A DNA stretch of 60,000 bases, taken from Takakia lepidozioides (taxonomy: Eukaryota > Streptophyta > Takakiopsida > Takakiales > Takakiaceae). The position numbers and the translations under genes are program-made. The notes below the pieces were generated by a model that had not been told where the DNA came from, made no database searches, and worked only from the letters and a program-made list of their open reading frames with translations. Of the stretch, positions 1-12,648 are shown one piece after another; positions within the stretch are counted from its first letter, which is position 1, and each line of letters opens with the position of its first letter. The stretch lies in assembly GCA_030704615.1 (NCBI GenBank), contig CM060731.1, positions 80,582,756 to 80,642,755 of the forward strand, in the 5' to 3' direction.

Positions 1-83
1 GTGGTTTGTCTCCTCCAGGTAGATGACCCAAGTTCTTGCAGTATGGAGTTGGTGCTTGATGAAGCTGTTTGGAGAGAAAAGGG

Positions 84-1099
84 ATTCCACGTGGAGGAGA
101 CAATCATGTGGCAATTGATCTGATATTGTAGCATATCCGCACTAAGCTTGGCCAACATGAACTTCGCAAAATTTATCCGAATGTTTACGTAACTCAATCT
201 ACATTTCAGGTTTGGTCATACTGGCCTATATTGTGAGCTGGCTGATAGTGTCTTACTTAGTTTTCCCTCTCTGGTGTAGCTTGACATTGTGAGTGCATGT
301 GTTTTGTCAAATGGTTTTCTTTTTTGTCTCTTTGCCCTTTCTGGCAGATTTGAGGCATGCATACTCTCATTCGTGATCAGGAGACAACGAAGCATGACTT
401 TGTATTCTATGCGGACCGCCCCATAATACGCTTGATATATATGTTACTTTTTGTTGATCCCATGCAGTTGTTTTTTTTTTCTATGAAGAACTCAACCCTG
501 TTGGAGACACATGAAGAAGCCAAAAAATACAGGGTTGCCTTAGAGAGTAGCATATGTGATGTGCTACATTAGAAATACCAAGGAATTGGAGATGATGCAT
601 GCAGGTGGTTGAACATGGGCTAGGCCATTTGCCCTTCACTGAGAAGCAGGTTATCACTCCCACAGGTATTGGTTGATGTCATAGTTTGGTAGGGACTGCT
701 TCGTTTTGCAGAATCAAATGGTTTCAAATATTCAAGGAGATATACCACAAACATCTTTAATCTCCATGAATTGTATTGGTTTGTGAGGCCTACTAACAAG
801 CTTTGTTTGTGGAGAAAAGGACTACTTTGTTTGTGATTCCTAGCATGAACTTGTTGTTTTATTTAGAGTTTAATTCTAGTGAAGATGCTTTGAGTAAGAA
901 CAGGGGAGCATAGTGTGTCTGTTTTAGAAGTGTGACTTGCATGACTGGGCTAATTACTGGGTTTTGCTGATATGACCAGGAGATACAAAGCTTCACTGCT
1001 AAAATATGGTCTCGTCTTCTTTTGGTGGTTGTGTGCAGGCGCTATCTACATTGGGGTGGATTTCTGCAAGCAGCTTTGTGGGGTTTCAATCATACGCAG
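84..1099 (+). pseudogene. Uridine kinase-like / uracil phosphoribosyltransferase pseudogene fragment
   Basis: Four exon-like blocks match the uridine kinase-like (UKL) family, whose C-terminal half is a UPRT domain used in pyrimidine salvage. Block A (84-209) reads IPRGGDNHVAIDLI, then RTKLGQHELRKIYPNVYV. Block B (348-434) reads GMHTLIRDQETTKHDF. Block C (605-665) reads VVEHGLGHLPFTEKQV. Block D (1039-1099) reads YIGVDFCKQLCGVSIIR. Blocks A-B and C-D are separated by GT-AG introns with agreeing phase. The gene is dead: an in-frame TAG at 129-131 stands where the family usually has Gln, a TGA at 351-353 replaces the usual Arg of the IRGMHTL motif (consistent with CGA to TGA), and block B ends without a GT donor. 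The kinase half upstream and the PRPP-binding end downstream are absent. The family match is from memory of the conserved motifs but extends across all four blocks. Confidence 0.85.
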
Positions 1100-3490
1100 G
1101 TAAAATGTCCAGAAATGGGGCATGTCACCACATGTAGATGTTTTACTGCCGGATTTGGATTCAAGGCATGTTTCATTCATTTCAACTACTTAATATTCTG
1201 AACTTTGGCATTATTAGTGGCTAGTGTGGTCCACTTACATTCAACTTTCTATCATACGTGCCCTCTTAAAGTACTATAAATGTTTTCTCAAGAAGGTGGG
1301 AACAACTACTGAATAAATGACATATTTATGTGCACATGAGCAAGAGATGCCTTGTTTTTACATGACTCTGAACCACTGTGCACCATGGATGTGACCAAAA
1401 CAGAGTGACCAAAAAGAGCAGTTGTTTTCTAATATGTAGCGTATTCTGTATAGAGGTTTTGAGTTAGAGTTAGAATGGTTGAATTGTCAAGTGTGGTGAT
1501 GAGTCGTAGGCGAGCCAGCATTGGATCAGTTCTGCCTACAATCCATGTTGGTGTATTGTTTCTGCTTTGGGGGTTGGTGTCAGATATTTTGTTGCTTGTT
1601 GCAGCCAGAGCATCAATTGAATGTGGATGGTTTGGATGGAATATAGGATGTGAATATATGTGCTTGGATATGTGTTCATATTTCGCACACATTTGTTCAT
1701 ACACATATGTGTATGACATGTGAATATGTGTGCCTGGATATGCGTTCATACACATTTGTTCACCCTCCCTGTCACACCTAGCCGGAAGCATATATCACCG
1801 CACCATGCTTTTGAAACCTCATCTGTATTGCATGTGATATTGGCGGGAAGATTGAACACAAGAGGGAATGAATACGCACACTAGACCCTTAACAGACTGC
1901 ACAAACTGCATACAATGACGAGCAAATGCAAGAAGGGTACGGTGTAAGAGACTGCACACAACATACAATGAGCTGAAGGCTAAGCTCATATCCCCTCTTC
2001 AAAGTGTGTGTATGTGGCCCAGACGAGTAACATAATGTGGTCATGCACATTGTATCCCTATTTGGGGGTGCATTAATGTCTTCCTCCAAATCTACGCCAG
2101 TGCATGGTGGTTGTGTATACACTTCAGTGGAGCCCTTCACATTGATGCCATTGTGGACAATGGGTGCTGAACTTCCTACAAGAACAAAATCTTTGTAAGC
2201 CTACAATGGGAGCAATGGTGGCCATAGAATTAGTTTCGTTTTGTACTACCATACTTGTTCAAAATCTGGCTGAAATATTGAAATACTTTATGACAATATG
2301 CAGGCTGAAATACTGTAATACTTGTTGATAGTCTTCATTGAAATATTGAAGTACTGAAATATTGTAGGCATTTCGATCTGCTGAATCAACATCCAGCCAC
2401 TGTCCAGCAATAAGTTGCAATGCACCTTCGCAAAACTTAGGCCCTCGGTAGGTATCTGTCTTTGAAGAACTCTGGGGACAAGTCTCGTTGCAAATTCCAG
2501 CTCTGAGAGCTCATGCGGTGTACTCATAATCTGCAAATGTCTCCATCTGCTATGACACATTGATAGGATTGAAAGAGTGGTTGTCACCAGGAGCTGCAAT
2601 GCTGGTGACTTGGCCATGAGAGATTGTCGAACAAGAAAGAAATTCGCTCTCTTGGACCTCAGAAAGTCCCCCATATCCGTTTTCAACTTTCATACGACCT
2701 TCCTGCACAAAGGCAACCAAGAGTCAGTGCCCACGTAGCTTCCATGTTTCGATATCTTTCCATGGACAGCCCTCAGTGTGGCTTGATCAAGGATTTCTTC
2801 TGATGTTGTAGAGCAAAGATTTCGAAAACAAAACCTCCAAATGTTCGGTGTGTGCCCAACGAGCCATTGTACACACTGCAATATGCAGACGTCAAACTAA
2901 CTGTAATAAAGTCAAGCAGGAGACTTCTTTATCTTCAAGTGATACGTGAAGTATCCACTGTGCTCATGATTCTTGCAGTTCCTCGTCTGGTAGCTAACTG
3001 ATCCATGACAGATCCCATGGCGACTCCATGGAATGTAGGCCACTTCAGCATTGTCATTTCCGTCAGGGATTTCATGCCATTTGGTAACGCCATTGTAGCA
3101 TTGTGTGATTGAAAACACCTGCTGCCGGAGATTGCAGCTGGATTCGAAGCATGGAGATCAGATGGGGCACAACAGGAGGGACAAACTCTTCAATTATGTC
3201 ATTTGCAGACATGTCTCTCGGGAAACGAGTCGAAGCACACAGAGAAAGAACAAGGCACTGTGTGAAAATTCGTCACATACAAGTTCGGAGACAGAGAATG
3301 AGGGGACGATCGAAGACGCTGGGGACAGGTGGTCAATCACATGGATGACAATAATCATCCACGAAATGACGTCCATTCATTCTGGAGGTACATTCAATGC
3401 AGTTTCAAATTTTATTTTGAATGTTCATGGTCTCCAATATGAGTGTATGAGGAGGCATGTGCACATATACGGGACTGTATGATGGCAAAG
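1100..3490. other. Non-coding stretch with no recognisable gene
   Basis: No further uridine kinase-like exon is seen. Around 1641-1765 a TG/AT-rich block is imperfectly duplicated (ttggatatgtgttcata against ctggatatgcgttcata). Minus-strand open frames at 2288-2686 and 2912-3118 have no family I recognise; the second contains Cys and aromatic residues (GICHGSVSYQTRNC, then YFTYHL) and could be a chance frame or an exon of a secreted protein. Confidence 0.4.
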
Positions 3491-3795
3491 TCATGATGTG
3501 ATGGATGTATTTCTTGCATTCATGGGGCATGGATGATGGATGCGTGAAATACAGTACTACCTAGTTCAATGTGTGATAGCATTTTTGCTAGCAATGTTCC
3601 CGAGAGTGGGGGCGGCTGGCCGCCGAGGTAGCATTCCACACCCGGGCCTCTTTTATCACTCGACAAAAAAAAGATAGGAAGGTGAGACCTATTAAATAGG
3701 GGATGGTCACGCTTCATGGGGGAAGCAAGTGTTATCTAGGGGTGACATGTGTCGCAGGCCAACCTTCTAGACCCCACCGCTTGAGGATGGCCGGC

Positions 3796-3832
3796 TTCTA
3801 GAAGGTCCCACCGGCCTGTGAGGGTATATAAA
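3796..3832 (+). promoter_or_regulatory. Promoter-like island: heat-shock-element core plus TATA box
   Basis: TTCtaGAA (3796-3803) is followed 21 bases later by TATATAAA (3825-3832). Overlapping the end of the TATA box is a perfect inverted repeat with 8-bp arms (aagagagc, loop cgg, gctctctt). No coding frame follows within 1 kb. The block 3490-3960 could be the remains of an LTR promoter or a small retroelement, but no LTR ends or target duplications were found, so this is tentative. Confidence 0.4.
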
Positions 3833-4227
3833 GAGAGCCGGGCTCTCTTCCCCTGCGTCTTACTATTTATTAAGTTACTACTTACTAGTACCTAGGGGGC
3901 TCTGCACATGCAGGGCCCCAAACCAAAAAAAACGCAAATAGCGGTACACCATGCCATAATAAATTAATATCAGCAGAGCAAATGAATAAGGTGAATGAAT
4001 GGTTCCCCTGTTAGGTTGAAATAATTAGTGGAGTGTATCAATTGTCCCACAGTCACTGCACTTAAGAAGTTATTATGGTCGCTACTTCTTACATAATTTA
4101 ACCTAATTTTGAGAATAACATTTATTGAGGCAGAGAATATGACTGTAATAGATAACAAATAAAACTTAGCCTTGTGGGAGTATGAAAAGTGTAACAAACA
4201 TAGAGGAATAACACTTCCTGAGGGGAA

Positions 4228-4402
4228 CACTTATTGAGGGTAGAGGGTAGAGGCTTGTAGAGGCTTGTCCCCACTACCATCAAAATCTGCAAAGATGATT
4301 CTCTGGCTTCAGCCACCAAATTCCCTAGAGGTGTAGAGGGTAGACTTCGCAGCCAGCCCTGAGTCACTACCATCAAAGTCTGCAGAGATGATTCTTTGAC
4401 TT
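4228..4402. repeat. Imperfect tandem duplication of about 95 bp
   Basis: The string cactaccatcaaa-tctgca-agatgattct occurs near 4272 and again near 4366, with matching gagggtaga-type flanks. No function is evident. Confidence 0.6.
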
Positions 4403-5204
4403 TGTCTGCCTACAGGTATGTATATTGTCCACGATATAGGCTGCTAGCTAGGGAATTACCAAAAAGACTGTGATTTGCAATGCATTGCAATTCAATTGGT
4501 CACATACCAAAAATGCACAATTCAATTGAACTACCAGAAACACCTTGAACTCAGGAAACTACCCAAAGTCACTTGGATAGGTCATAAAATAGTGAAAATA
4601 GAGCTTTGTCACAGAAGTCTCAGTCCGCAGTGTGAATGGCTACCACCTATCACTATCTTAGTCCCTTTGGTACTCTACTGCTTACCAGGAAGGACAGATT
4701 ACCATAGCAAACCCGCCTTCTAAATTACTCACCATTGAAAGCCCTAAACTACCTAGCCTCCGCCACACAAATTTGGTTGGGGCGCTCAAAACAAGAGGCC
4801 CTACGGGGTTTCGCAAGTCAAAAACGTCTGCAAGACTGGACCCCACAAACTCTCTCTCTGTCTCACTCTCTCTCATAGGCCATAACTACAACCATTTGTC
4901 CCAGATTGAGCCCTACCCAAGGCATTTAAAAGGAGCAAATTGGGGAGTTTATTACCTCTACAAGAACAAAAGATTCCCTTATCGAGGACTCGCTGGGCCT
5001 GAGGCTCTGTGGCTATCTAAGCACACTGGCCTTGGGTCACCTTCCTCTTCCTATCGTTCTTCTCCGCCCTCCTCCTCTTTCTACTTTCCCCAAACTGGGC
5101 GTGGGGTTTTATGGCGACAATATGGAAGATTAGTCTAATGACTAGATTGGTTGCTATCTAGCAAATGAGCTACTTTAGAAACAATGAGGTTCTGCATCCA
5201 TGCA

Positions 5205-8200
5205 TCAAATAGTGGGCTCTTTCCTGTACTCTCTTAAGATCACCGGTACACTGGTTGGAGGAACCTGCAACCATTCGAGTCCACAGGAACCATCAGCAGC
5301 CAGCAACAGAGAGCTTACATGATGGACTATTCACATACTGACCAGAAGTGGAAGAAATTTTACTAAACCCTACCTCACTTTTGCACTGTTTCTCCAATTG
5401 GTCTTCAGCAACAGAAACACTACAGAGACGACTAGACTGTAAGTTTCCATCCGCCAAGATCATACCCTGTATCCTGGCCAAACTCAGCTAGGAATGCAGT
5501 TTAAAGTGAATCCTGCTAATCTGAAAAGACCTAGGTGATTAGATGCCAAACAACAGCATGCAGTCCAATGACTGCATGGCAAAAATTCCCACACAAGACC
5601 TTCCTTGAATTCTAGATTTTTTGGCATCATCCACTTGGCAAAGGTGGCTTTGACCAGTGGCTGCTGGGTTCTACAAGACTTGGTCTCTATCAAGAACGCA
5701 TATTCTTAGTATGACACCATCATGATTTAACGTTGCAGGCAACAAGAAGGTCTTTCATAACTGACAAGTTTTGGATATCACATACCATGCCAAGCTCAGT
5801 GATGATCATAGACACATAGTCTGCGGGCGTAGCATCATAACTGCACCCAAACCCCATTGGTGTCATCCTGGAGTGATTTTCACACAGACCAGTGATGACT
5901 GATACACATTGTCAAGCAAAGTTTCATGGCACATTATGAGAGAAAGAGAAACGGATCTACCCATCTGACTTCAAACCCTTGCACCTTATTTGGATGAAAC
6001 GGGAATAGGGATACCAGCAGGGGAGAAACCTGTTGGCCACTATGGTTCCAAGATTGTAGTGGGACATCCATTCTGCCCCTCCAAATTTTCTGAAGGGGCA
6101 CTATGGAGCCATTATTTCAAGATAGTAGTAGTGGAACTTACATTCTAGCCCTCCAGGTTCTCAGAAAGCTCTCACCATAGCACAATTTGATTCAGACAAA
6201 CAATTCAAAAAACACACAAGAAAGGGCACACGGGACACAGTAGAATACCAACAGTTGAAACTAAGACAGACTCATGCAAGTAAGCAGCCAAAAACATTGT
6301 TTCATCAAAAGTAAAGACTTAAGCTAGAGAATAAAGCTTTCCGTCCACTGGGGGCCAACAAAATAAAGTAGAACTCGGAGAGGGGAGAAAGAGAGCAAGA
6401 GACATGTACTGAGAGCATAGTCCCCACTGGATACTAGCCCTCCAAAAGCCAGAATTTCGATCTGAGGTTCACCCTAAAATTGCAATCGCACAATCCAGTT
6501 ACAAGGGATTGTGTCTTTAAGCATGAGCTAGTTCAGACGTCAAAGTAGAACATATCTGGAAATCTCAAGTAACACGTCGAGATGTAGTGCCTCATGCAAA
6601 TAAGCTGCTAAGCACTTGGTCCTCATACTTGAAGGGCATCTCCCAGGGAGAACGAAATTTAAAAAAGGAAAGAGAAGAAAAGGGGGAAAACATGCACCTC
6701 CCCAAGACCCAGAAATAATGTATTGATGGCCCACCAACAGTGTGTATCATCTACCCTTAAGCCCATAATTCCCACCCTTTGGGACCTGATTATGGGGTTT
6801 CAGCCCACCCAACCGGACTCAAACCCGAAATTTCTCCCGTATCGCCAACAACACTCCAGTTAGAGGGAATGAGGCTATGATGAACCACCAGCCATAGACA
6901 TCATGTAAGAAACTGAAGTGTTGAGACACAGACATTACTAACCTCCCCTACATGATGGGAATTTACAAACTACACAAACAGAAGTACCGCTGGATTACCA
7001 ATGCCCACAATTGTATTTTCAGCGAACTTGCCTGTCTATTGACACGTGCCACCATGGACCTATTGCCTTGGGTAAAGGAATGGGTCAAAGCACGGCTTGA
7101 TACTTATGAGAATTTTTTCAAAGTGTCCACTTCCATGTGTACTACATTCACAACTATGCTTGACCAATCTACAAAAGAAATAAACAGTCAAGCGGAAAAA
7201 TGTACGAAGGCAGAAGAAGGTCCAAGTGAAGAAGGGGAGCCATCATGGCGTCATAAGGTCTGGAATCAAGACAAAAAGCCTCGCAATGGAAAACGCACGT
7301 GAGGTTAAGTAATTGCAGGTGCTCATTGTTGGCCCAGCCATCCAGGGTGCTCAAATCACTCCTCCCGGGTACCTTCACCAATGCGTCAGGATCACCTGTA
7401 AACCAGCCTTCCACATCTCAATACAAGAGCATTCACCATTGCCTGACCCTTTCCTTCTCACTCTTTCAGGAATCAAATAATGTATTTCGATCATTGAGCC
7501 TGGATGGCGAAAATGAAGGACACTCAGAACCAGAAAGATACTTAGAGAGCCAATCTAAGAGTACCAGACAAACTGACTGTATCGTGACAATGACCACCAA
7601 TTACCCCCCCCACTGACTTCATCAGTTCCCCACAGAGGGTACAGACGTACATTTTCTGTCAACACAGAAAGACTCAGCCAAGACATTGTTGTAGCCTTCA
7701 TATCATAGAAACTCCAGACTCAACCACAAGAAAAGAGAGAAACGCACACAACCTAGCTAACATGCACCCAGAATGTCTCAATTAGGCTGGCCACAGTTGT
7801 ATTACTTGCACTGATGTCTAGTGTTATAGAAAACACTTCAGTCCCAGCCTCCATCCCATGTTTTTCACTTTCCAAAGGGAGAAGGTGAGGAGGTACCGAG
7901 CTCATTGGAGCAGATAGAGTCAAGCTGCACTCGCTCATGGAATTTGTATGTCTCACAGCATATCATCACTGGCACACTGAGTGCATGTGCCACCATGGCC
8001 ACACATGCCGTCCCGACTCTTGAATAGACAGTCCCATTTGACAGGACAGAGGAGGCACCCAGAAACACTCGTGTCACCTCCTGCATGATATATGATGATG
8101 CATTCATATGGGTATATGTACATTGTAATCCCCCCTGTAAAAGACGGCGCAAGAGACCTCTTCCCTCAAGCTTTGGTCGCGAGTCTACAACCACCACCCG

Positions 8201-11200
8201 GAACTTCTTGCCCATCTCGTGGGCCCTCAATAGAATCATTTCGACCACACATGAGTAACCGTGTGTTAGAAGTACGTCACCATCACGAATTTTCTCTACG
8301 GCATGACGCACAATTTCCTTGTCGGCGAATACAATCTTCTCTTGTATGAACGTATCGATGTCAGCCACCAAAGATGCCTTTGCCTCTGCCTCAGGAAGAG
8401 TCACTGTCAGCTTCGCAATCCGTGTCTTAAGAAATTTGATGGCATTGCCCATGCTGATAGATAAAGGCCTGCAACAGATAAATACTACTTCAGCTAATGC
8501 TTTCAACCTGGCAAGTCTTTGGTTGCTATTTTGTGGTGTAACAGAATGGATAATTACGATCTGGATAGCCTTTACCATTTGAAAGAAAGCCATTTTCTAG
8601 GATGGAGGATTCCTGTCGAATCCTGTCCCCTGGCATTGTCAAAACAATGCTTATGAGCCCCAAGACGGGGGAGGGGAGGGGGACACTATGAATTGGATGG
8701 GACGATTATTATCATCCTTTTTAGGTGCCGGGGCATATTACAGAATGTGACACTGCAGGCCGGTGGCTATATTTGCTTTCCTGAATCCTGACACTACATG
8801 AGAGAGAAATATTCTGCATGAGCTAAATGGCACAGGCAGGGGGTGGGGCCACTGCAAATTGGATGAAACAACTTCCGTCACCTCATGCAGATCACTACCA
8901 CTCTGGAATCCTTACAAGGCAGTAAACTGCCCAGGCACAGAAAAGACTATGACCCTACAGGTAGCTATGTTTACTTGCCTGGATCCTCACGCTGCATGAG
9001 AGACAAACGTCTACATGAGCTAAATGGTTCATTCCTTAGAGACGAGGGAGAGCTGGATAAAAGCTTTCACCCTCAATCCTCATCAAACCAAATAGAATGG
9101 TAGAAATCTTGAGCTTCCTCCTCTAAGTTTTACTTGCCTGCAAGTAATGAGAAACGAGACATGGCTGTTGATCTTAGCCATTAAATCGCGCACCAACGTC
9201 TTCTCAGCAGGGGTGCTGTAGTCCAAAATCATGTCACGCAGTGCCATCAACATGGCCACGCACCGTGCATTACCCCCTACAATATCACCTGTAAGGTATT
9301 GAAGGCCCACCTGCAACCACCCAATAGGGCATTGTTTTAAATTGAGAGAATGTACTCATAAAACTTTGGTTGAGAGAGAGAGGTGTTTGTGTGTGTCTAC
9401 TCATGAGACATTGTTTGCCATAGCCTTGTGGCCATAAACCCCGCACCCAGTTTGGGCGAAACAAGTGGGAACAGACACTACCTTTGTGAGGGGCTCACTC
9501 CAGTAGTCGGATTTACCTTAATATAAACAATTGATTTGGGCTTTCCAGATTTCCTCTAGAAATCCCTTCACACAAGCATCAATCTGCTGTGTCAGCAGCC
9601 CAGCAACTAGACCCCCAACAGGGCCAGGGCTTTAGGCTCAGTCTTGAGATTTGAAAGTTGGTGAACAGAGGTGCAGTACTATGTTCTTGAGAGAATGTAC
9701 TCATAAGACGTTGTTTGCCGTCGCTCTCTGATGAGAATACCCCGGACATAGTATCAGAAAATGGGTCTTGTCTTTAGGCCGCCTGCACATCAGGCATTGA
9801 CGAACTCCCTTTCCTCTCTGCATTTCAAAGGTGGACTCCCCGCTTTAAATTTCAGTCTGGCGCGGAGGTTAGGTAGGCCCTTCAGATCGTCCTTGAGGCC
9901 CTCATGAAAGTCACAAACTGGAAACAAGTTCAGGGAAGTTTTATGCTATGTTGAGAGAGAATGTACTCATAAGACATTGTTTGCCGTAGCCTTGTGGCCA
10001 TTGACCCCGTGCCCAGTTTGAGCGTTCTTGAGAGAGAGAGAGACTGTATGTGCAAAACAGACCAACCACTGGGTGGAAAGGATCTACTAACCTGCAAAAT
10101 AGGAGAGTCCGGAATTTTAAGTGATAGTACCTTGTAGACAGCTGGATGTGGATGGAGGATATCATCTTGAAAGAACTTTGCCTCCAAAGAGGGCAGCTGT
10201 GTTCCATGAACAAACTGTGGCAAATGCCTGAAAAGCTCAACTCGGTTCTTGGTCTCTGTTTGATCAACTAGTGAGCGACGTTTAGCCTTGGCCACACGTT
10301 GTTCATCATCAAACTGCAGGCGGGGTGCCGGCACCTCTTTCTTCTTCTCCTTTTCTGTTCCCTTTTCCATTCCCTTCTTTTCCGATGTCTGAGGTGCCTT
10401 GCGCTCTGTCACAGTGTCCTTCTTCAACTTGGGAGCCTTGGGTTCCCTTTGTACCTCACCACCATCCCCACTTGCTGTCTTACTTCCGACTGCAGGGAAT
10501 AAATTTTGACAAGCACATGGAGTCAGGTGAAACTCATAAAACCAGGAGCGCATGTTGGCTTTGTAGGATTGCCCTGATAGTACATGGCATCAATAGAGCA
10601 AGGGAAAAAGATGAAGCTGATTGAGTGCTGAATAGCTCTCTCTAGGGCTCCTCATCTGAAGGTCGCAAGGAGAGCAACCTGAAAGCCAGAGCTTTGTTTC
10701 TTGCTGATAATAAAAGATATACTGAGGGGTAGGGACAGGAGAAGGGTGATTATCCACACCACAACACTTACTGGTTTCTTTGGCAGCTGCCTTGGCAGCC
10801 CGCTGCGCCTCCTGCATTGCACGCCTTTCTGCTTTTGATGTCCTCTCCTTCAGTGGCTTGGACACTATCATTAAACATAAGCACAAAACAGTCACCCTTT
10901 TCACCACCTTAATCACACTGACCACCACTTCTCAGGAACAAACTGCAATATGTCTCAACATCCCTAGGCAGAATTGCATCAGATCAGATATGAACAACAT
11001 TAATACCTTCAGATGCAACTGTAGAGGACTCCGTAGCCACATTCTGTGGTACGCTCCCTGCCATGACAGGCAGCCCTTGCTGTGGAGGCACCCCCTTGTT
11101 AAGCCTGCCCCCAATCGAGCCAACCACTGTTGGCATCGATGTTGCAACAGAATTTGTGGTACGGTTATTTACCCTGTCTGAGAATCTCTCGATTGTGCTG

Positions 11201-12648
11201 GCTGTCGGACGGCGCACGGGTGACAGCTCGCTAACAGTTTCGGTTGCCACACTGCCAAAGCCCCCGTTGATGCTCCCTGCGCTCAGACATGTGAGTTTCC
11301 TTACAAGGAAACTAAGAAGATTATCATAATGCTGAAAGCTACTGCAGGCCAGTTTGATACCTTGAAGAATACGGGAAACTAACTAATGTAACCCCTGGAC
11401 TCTAAACTTTCATCCCAATGCGCTGCATAGTAAGAACCCAAAAGAAAAGTTGAAAATAAAGAGGTATCTAGTCAAGAGATGATAAATTGATAATAATTAT
11501 GAACTCCTCAGTCAACCAAAACTTGGCCACCAGATATGGACAGAAAAATTGAGACTAACAACAGGCACCAAATCATAGGGACAGCCCAGCTATCCTCTAC
11601 CCCTCCACACGGGGATCACTTCAGGGGCTAAACCAGTACAGAGCTGGAGCGAGACAACCACTCAGTTATCTGCTGCATGAGCCACTGGCGAATGCTTTTG
11701 TGTATGTAGTTCATAACTGATGGTAGGTTCTTTGTTAATGGATGTAAAGTAATTTCCAGTAGTGTAGAAGGAAACGATTGGGTGTAGTGGCCCCTTTTCC
11801 CCTCACTTGGAACGTGTTACTGTTGCAAGCAGGTCCGCCCTCTCCCTCTTATCTATATAACTGTAGAGAAGGGCAGGTTTGTTCTGTCCATTAAAGTGTT
11901 GACTTACGTGGAATTGTGGTCAGAAAACAACTCAATCGGGAAGTAGAGGTGAATAAGTGGTCAGGTCTAAGGTCCTCGGTGTTACAACTTGTAAACCTGT
12001 AGGTGGGGCATTGCCTCTGCGGGCCTGCGAGTTGTGACCCAATTGTTGCTTCATTCAGACACACATCCGGGTAGACAAACCTTGGATTGTTGCAGGGTAA
12101 CACAGGTAGTCTCCATGGAGTGATCCTAATTACAATTTCAGAAACTCCGAGATTTGGAGACTGACTTAGCAAATTACTGATGACTGAGACAAGAATAAAA
12201 GCTAGGGCATACCGACCATACCGACGAGAACAATCTTAAGAACAAAGAGAACGCTACGACCTGATTCAGAGGATAAGCACACCATTGATGTGATCGGAAA
12301 TGATGGAAACAACAGCATACCTATCTTGCTCGACGGTAAAGACGAACTCCCCAGTACGGTATCAGAGGGATTGTAGCTACCCAAAGGCATGGAAGGCTCT
12401 CCCGCATCCCCAACCCGGTTGCGAGTTGGCGAGGGTACATTCATTGGCGCTGCCTTCTGGGGAATATCCAGGGGCCGCGGGGGCGCGATGATCACAGGTG
12501 ATGGTGAATTTGCAGCTACCACAACGGCCCCCCCTGCAGTGCCCGCCCCAGGGATACCTGCCGGCTCGGGAGCCTCGGAGCCGGGGGTGACAAAGCCGAC
12601 TTGGCGCACCTTGGGATCTATCACACTGCGCCCGCGCCTCGCATCCAT
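5205..12648 (-). CDS. EIF2B4: Translation initiation factor eIF2B subunit delta
   Basis: Regulatory subunit of the guanine nucleotide exchange factor that recharges eIF2 with GTP in the cytosol. Nine exons (minus strand): 12648-12321, 11276-11007, 10864-10772, 10489-10131, 9310-9138, 8468-7897, 7395-7299, 5840-5786 and 5264-5205. All phases agree and give 668 aa, the usual size for plant delta subunits. Start ATG at 12648 opens MDARRGRSVIDPKVRQVGF, matching the plant N terminus; residues about 20-230 are low-complexity, Pro/Ser-rich then Lys/Ala-rich (KAERRAMQEAQRAAKAAAKE). The eIF-2B alpha/beta/delta domain spans about 330-660, with GDIVGGNARCVAML, RPLSISMGNAIKFLK, VLSNGTVYSRVGTACVAMVA, FHERVQLDSICSNELG, and a C-terminal VPPTSVPVILREY. 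Intron 5 starts with GC, not GT (AG|GCAAGT). Intron 4 holds three copies of a dispersed repeat. Divergent from the neighbouring heat-shock pseudogene, 734 bp away. Confidence 0.95.
9341..10030 (+). repeat. Three copies of a dispersed repeat inside eIF2B delta intron 4
   Basis: Copies begin at about 9341, 9686 and 9951. Each starts with gagagaatgtactcata, followed by a variable aagac-type string. Copies 1 and 3 continue with tagccttgtggccat and a cccagtttg-gcg end; copy 2 is cut short after ttgtttgccgt. Copy 1 carries a GT-rich insertion. A fourth copy in reverse orientation lies at 21425-21535. Non-coding; the family is probably a small transposon, but no clear inverted ends are visible. Confidence 0.7.
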
